This document shows, piece by piece, positions 61,298 through 64,000 of a stretch of 64,000 nucleotides of DNA. The notes below the pieces were generated by a model. The model was not told the DNA's origin and did no database searches. It saw only the letters and a list, made by a program, of their open reading frames with translations. Every line of letters starts with the position of its first letter. Positions within the stretch are counted from its first letter, which is position 1. The DNA comes from Bacteroides cellulosilyticus (GTDB lineage Bacteria; Bacteroidota; Bacteroidia; Bacteroidales; Bacteroidaceae), in the NCBI RefSeq assembly GCF_020091405.1, contig NZ_CP081903.1, positions 6,014,501 to 6,078,500 on the forward strand, in the 5' to 3' direction. The translations under genes were made by a program, and so were the position numbers.

Positions 61298-63082
61298 TCA
61301 CTTATTATTATAGAACTCTTTCATCACATACCAAGCCTTTTTCCTAAATCCCTGATCAGAAATAAGCCCTTTCCGATTCCAACCTTCCTGATTCGTAGGA
61401 TGAAAACGATACGGAGAACGGAAATCAAATAGTATCCAAGGAGAGATACCGGCCAAATTTTTCACATTGTTGAACATCTCCAGATTATCTCTAAACAGCT
61501 TTTCCTGATATTCTTCGCTCCATGAACTGGTTACCGTAGAATCTCCCGATTGCCCGTAAAGGGCTTCACCACCAAATTCAGAAAAAATCAACGGTTTACC
61601 AGGAGCCACATTCCAACACACTTCCGAAGGATCTGACGGCCAGGCATGATACCACCCCATATATTTATTAATCGATACTACATCCAACTCTTCGATAAAA
61701 GAATCGTTCATTTCAAAAGCCTTCGTTTCAGGATTTAGTTTCGGTAAGTCAAAAGCTGCTGTTATCAGACGGGTAGTGTCCATCTCGTGACAGTGCTCGA
61801 CAAGGCTCTTCAGAAAAGCATTGCGGGCTTCGGAAGGGGCCGTTTCATTGGCAACTCCCCAAAAGGTCAAGGCACACCTATTCCTGTCACGCATAACCAT
61901 TTCCGTATACATTCTTTGCGCCTTCATACGCGTCCCGGCATTTTTAAAATCAATTCCTTGCCAGATAGGAATTTCTTCCCATAACATAATACCCATCTTT
62001 TCAGCCAGACGAACGATATATTCATTCTGCGGATAATGCGCCAGACGTACTAAATTGGCACCTAATTCCTTTGCTTCAGAAAGTAATGCTACAGCATCCT
62101 GCTCTGAAAATGCTCTTCCCTGGCGTTGAGCTATCTCTTCATGGAAACTGATTCCTTTCATAAAGATCGGAGTGTCATTCAGATAAATCCTCGTCCCTTT
62201 CACACTAAGATTACGAAAACCTATATTCTCTTTCACATGATCCGTTGCAGAAGAAACTGTGACCTGGTAAAGTTTAGGGTTTTGGGGCGACCAACGTTCC
62301 AGTTTCTTAGCACGGAAAGATGTTTTCGCCATTCCTTGTCCGTCAGTCTGTACTTCAGATGCGATTTTCAGTTCAGGAATTTCAATTCTCACTTTCTGAC
62401 CCGCTTTCTGCTCTGACAGTTGCAAGGTTGCATGAATATAATCCGGCTTGTATTTATCCAGTTGTATAAAGTAATTGCTGATATATACTTTAGGAGTACG
62501 TACCAACATCACATCACGCGTTATGCCGCCATAATTCCACCAGTCAAATGACAGCGCAGGAATTGCATCTACCGTCCGGGTATTATTCACTTCCACAGCC
62601 AGAAAGTTTTCTCCTGCTTTTACCAAATCAGTGATATTGAACTGAAATGGCGTAAATCCACCTTCATGAGCACCTATCTCTTTTCCATTCAGATAGACCC
62701 GGCAACGGTAACTCACAGCTCCGAAGTGGAGAAACAGGTTCTCATCCTGATTTTTACTCACCTCAAATTTACGGGCATACCACACCGTACCTTCATAATA
62801 TTTAAGCTCTGGAAGCTGCGAATTCCAGTCAGAAGGTACATTCAAACGTAGCCCTCCTTCGAACTCATACTCTTTAAAGTCAGCTTTATTTCTTAAAGGT
62901 CTGTTCTTATAGATAGAGGTTCGCCGACCTTGCTGATAAGGATCAATAATAGCATTCCACTTTCCATTCAAGAAAGTGTATTGTCTGCCATATACATTCG
63001 TCAGCAACTCCTGAGCACCAACGTACTGGCCATTACAGATAGTTATCAGAAATAAAATCCAACCTAAAAATTTCTTCTTCAT
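61298..63082 (-). CDS. Glycoside hydrolase family 2 (beta-glucuronidase/galactosidase-like)
   Basis: The 594-residue secreted protein has the three-domain GH2 layout: an N-terminal sugar-binding domain (YYEGTVWYARKFEV), an immunoglobulin-like domain, and a TIM barrel with the acid/base glutamate in FWGVANETAP and the nucleophile glutamate in LIFSEFGGEALYG. The length matches beta-glucuronidases (about 600) better than the large beta-galactosidases. With a PL8 lyase nearby, hydrolysis of uronic acids is plausible. It lies four bases before the GH3 gene. Confidence 0.87.
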   Translation of the reverse strand: MKKKFLGWILFLITICNGQYVGAQELLTNVYGRQYTFLNGKWNAIIDPYQQGRRTSIYKNRPLRNKADFKEYEFEGGLRLNVPSDWNSQLPELKYYEGTVWYARKFEVSKNQDENLFLHFGAVSYRCRVYLNGKEIGAHEGGFTPFQFNITDLVKAGENFLAVEVNNTRTVDAIPALSFDWWNYGGITRDVMLVRTPKVYISNYFIQLDKYKPDYIHATLQLSEQKAGQKVRIEIPELKIASEVQTDGQGMAKTSFRAKKLERWSPQNPKLYQVTVSSATDHVKENIGFRNLSVKGTRIYLNDTPIFMKGISFHEEIAQRQGRAFSEQDAVALLSEAKELGANLVRLAHYPQNEYIVRLAEKMGIMLWEEIPIWQGIDFKNAGTRMKAQRMYTEMVMRDRNRCALTFWGVANETAPSEARNAFLKSLVEHCHEMDTTRLITAAFDLPKLNPETKAFEMNDSFIEELDVVSINKYMGWYHAWPSDPSEVCWNVAPGKPLIFSEFGGEALYGQSGDSTVTSSWSEEYQEKLFRDNLEMFNNVKNLAGISPWILFDFRSPYRFHPTNQEGWNRKGLISDQGFRKKAWYVMKEFYNNK

Positions 63083-63095
63083 AAGTATTTCTCTA

Positions 63096-64000
63096 TTACT
63101 TTTTATAAATTTTCATTGCACATCCTCCACCTTCTGCCAAATTCACCGTTAGTTTACGATTTTGGGGAACAAAGATAACAGACTTCCGATAATCAGAAGC
63201 TATCTTATCTGCATTTATACCATCTTTATAAAGTTCAATTGTCCATTCACCTCCGCCCAGAAATGACAAATCAAATTCCATTGTACGCTTTTTCCAATTG
63301 GTCAACGCTCCCACATACCAAACATCTCCTTTACGACGGGCCATTGAGATATATTCTCCTATTTTTCCATTCAAGGCTTTTGTTTCATCCCACACTGTCG
63401 GAATATCTGAAATATAAGAGGTACACTCAGATTCACGTTCATAGAGAACAGGGCTATCACACAACATGGATAACGGAGCTTCGAATATTACATATTCAGC
63501 CAGCTGGCGGCAACGAGTTCCCATACTCATAGGTTCTTCATTAATAGCGCGAAAATTACGTTTATTGCCATTTTTCATTGCGCCCTGGGTATAATCTACA
63601 GGTCCTGCTATCATACGAATGAAAGGCATAGTCACATCATAGGTAACCTGATCCACATTCTCACTGCCAGAAAATTTCAACTGTTCCAAGCCATGCACGC
63701 CTTCAAAATTAACTACATTTGGATAAGTACGATTCATTCCTGTCGGCTTATAAGTACCATGATAATCTAACATTAAATGGTATTTTGCAGCTATCTCAGC
63801 CCCACGATAGTGAAAATCAACCATTGCTTGATCGTCACGGTCCATGAAGTCTACCTTGAATCCCTTAATACCCAATTCTGAATAATGCTTGCAGATTCTT
63901 TCCAAATCACGTTCAAAAGCATAATAACCGGCCCACAAGATCAGCCCTACATGTTTAGAATCAGCATAAGCAACCAACTCTTTCAAATCTATTTCCGGCA
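63096..64000 (-). CDS. Glycoside hydrolase family 97 enzyme, C-terminal part
   Basis: The frame is open to the window end, so only the C-terminal 301 residues are seen. They include the end of the TIM barrel (LILWAGYYAFERDLERI, GIKGFKVDFMDRDDQ) and the C-terminal beta domain. GH97 enzymes of Bacteroides cleave alpha-glucosides or alpha-galactosides. The VDFMDRDDQ aspartate sits where retaining members carry their nucleophile, suggesting an alpha-galactosidase-like rather than SusB-like enzyme. It would be transcribed first of the four visible genes. Confidence 0.85.
   Translation of the reverse strand, partial: PEIDLKELVAYADSKHVGLILWAGYYAFERDLERICKHYSELGIKGFKVDFMDRDDQAMVDFHYRGAEIAAKYHLMLDYHGTYKPTGMNRTYPNVVNFEGVHGLEQLKFSGSENVDQVTYDVTMPFIRMIAGPVDYTQGAMKNGNKRNFRAINEEPMSMGTRCRQLAEYVIFEAPLSMLCDSPVLYERESECTSYISDIPTVWDETKALNGKIGEYISMARRKGDVWYVGALTNWKKRTMEFDLSFLGGGEWTIELYKDGINADKIASDYRKSVIFVPQNRKLTVNLAEGGGCAMKIYKK

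Overview
The window reads as a chromosomal segment of a gut Bacteroides-type bacterium. Three things support this. The promoters that can be recognised have the Bacteroidetes -7 form TAnnTTTG. There is a UpxY/UpxZ-regulated capsular polysaccharide (CPS) locus with an invertible promoter. The right end carries a run of carbohydrate-active enzymes typical of a polysaccharide utilization locus. I cannot name the species. No rRNA, tRNA or CRISPR array was seen.

Layout. 1-1455: the 5' part of a secreted protein gene (minus) and prmA (plus). 1522-16664 (minus): one half of a capsule locus. It holds RmlC, a pyruvyl transferase, several glycosyltransferases, a Wzy-like polymerase, UDP-glucose dehydrogenase, a three-enzyme route to a UDP-L-6-deoxy-HexNAc, an epimerase, a 33-residue membrane microprotein and the initiating sugar-phosphate transferase, and it ends in an intrinsic terminator. 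16828-23660: a block of other character, with an AAA-ATPase/nuclease gene and a small HTH gene (minus), then a plus-strand replication-like module (conserved protein, primase-helicase, HU-like protein, 'smalltalk' microprotein, amidase) with a DUF4248 gene antisense inside it. 23657-35636 (minus): the other half of a capsule locus. From its promoter end it runs upxY, upxZ, a HEPN remnant, an FrhB-acyltransferase fusion, an acyl carrier protein, three ketoacyl synthase III-like enzymes with a ketoreductase and a MaoC-like dehydratase, a metallo-hydrolase, a Wzx flippase, an aldo/keto reductase and an SGNH-like membrane protein.

The two halves complement each other: Wzx and the regulators are on one side, Wzy and the initiating transferase on the other. 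I therefore read them as one capsule pathway split by the central block, although two neighbouring loci is an alternative. The predicted glycan could contain an N-acetylated 6-deoxy-L-hexosamine, glucuronic acid, possibly rhamnose, a pyruvate ketal and a short acyl group built by the synthase III/ACP cluster.

Upstream of upxY, a segment of about 206 bp bounded by perfect 20-bp inverted repeats (35831-35850 and 36017-36036) carries a good promoter. In this sequence the promoter points away from upxY, so the capsule is drawn in its OFF state. In that state the promoter points at an Abi_2-family gene (36328-37212). Next come a candidate small RNA or attenuator, a dlt-like operon (adenylating ligase, carrier protein, MBOAT, DltD-like protein), a GH25 lysozyme-like gene, PPi-phosphofructokinase, a small conserved gene and an acyltransferase. 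A nitrilase/alpha-2-macroglobulin/PBP1C operon and a fused NagB-like/PIG-L gene with degenerate deaminase residues follow. The right end is a minus-strand PL8-GH3-GH2-GH97 cluster that runs off the window.
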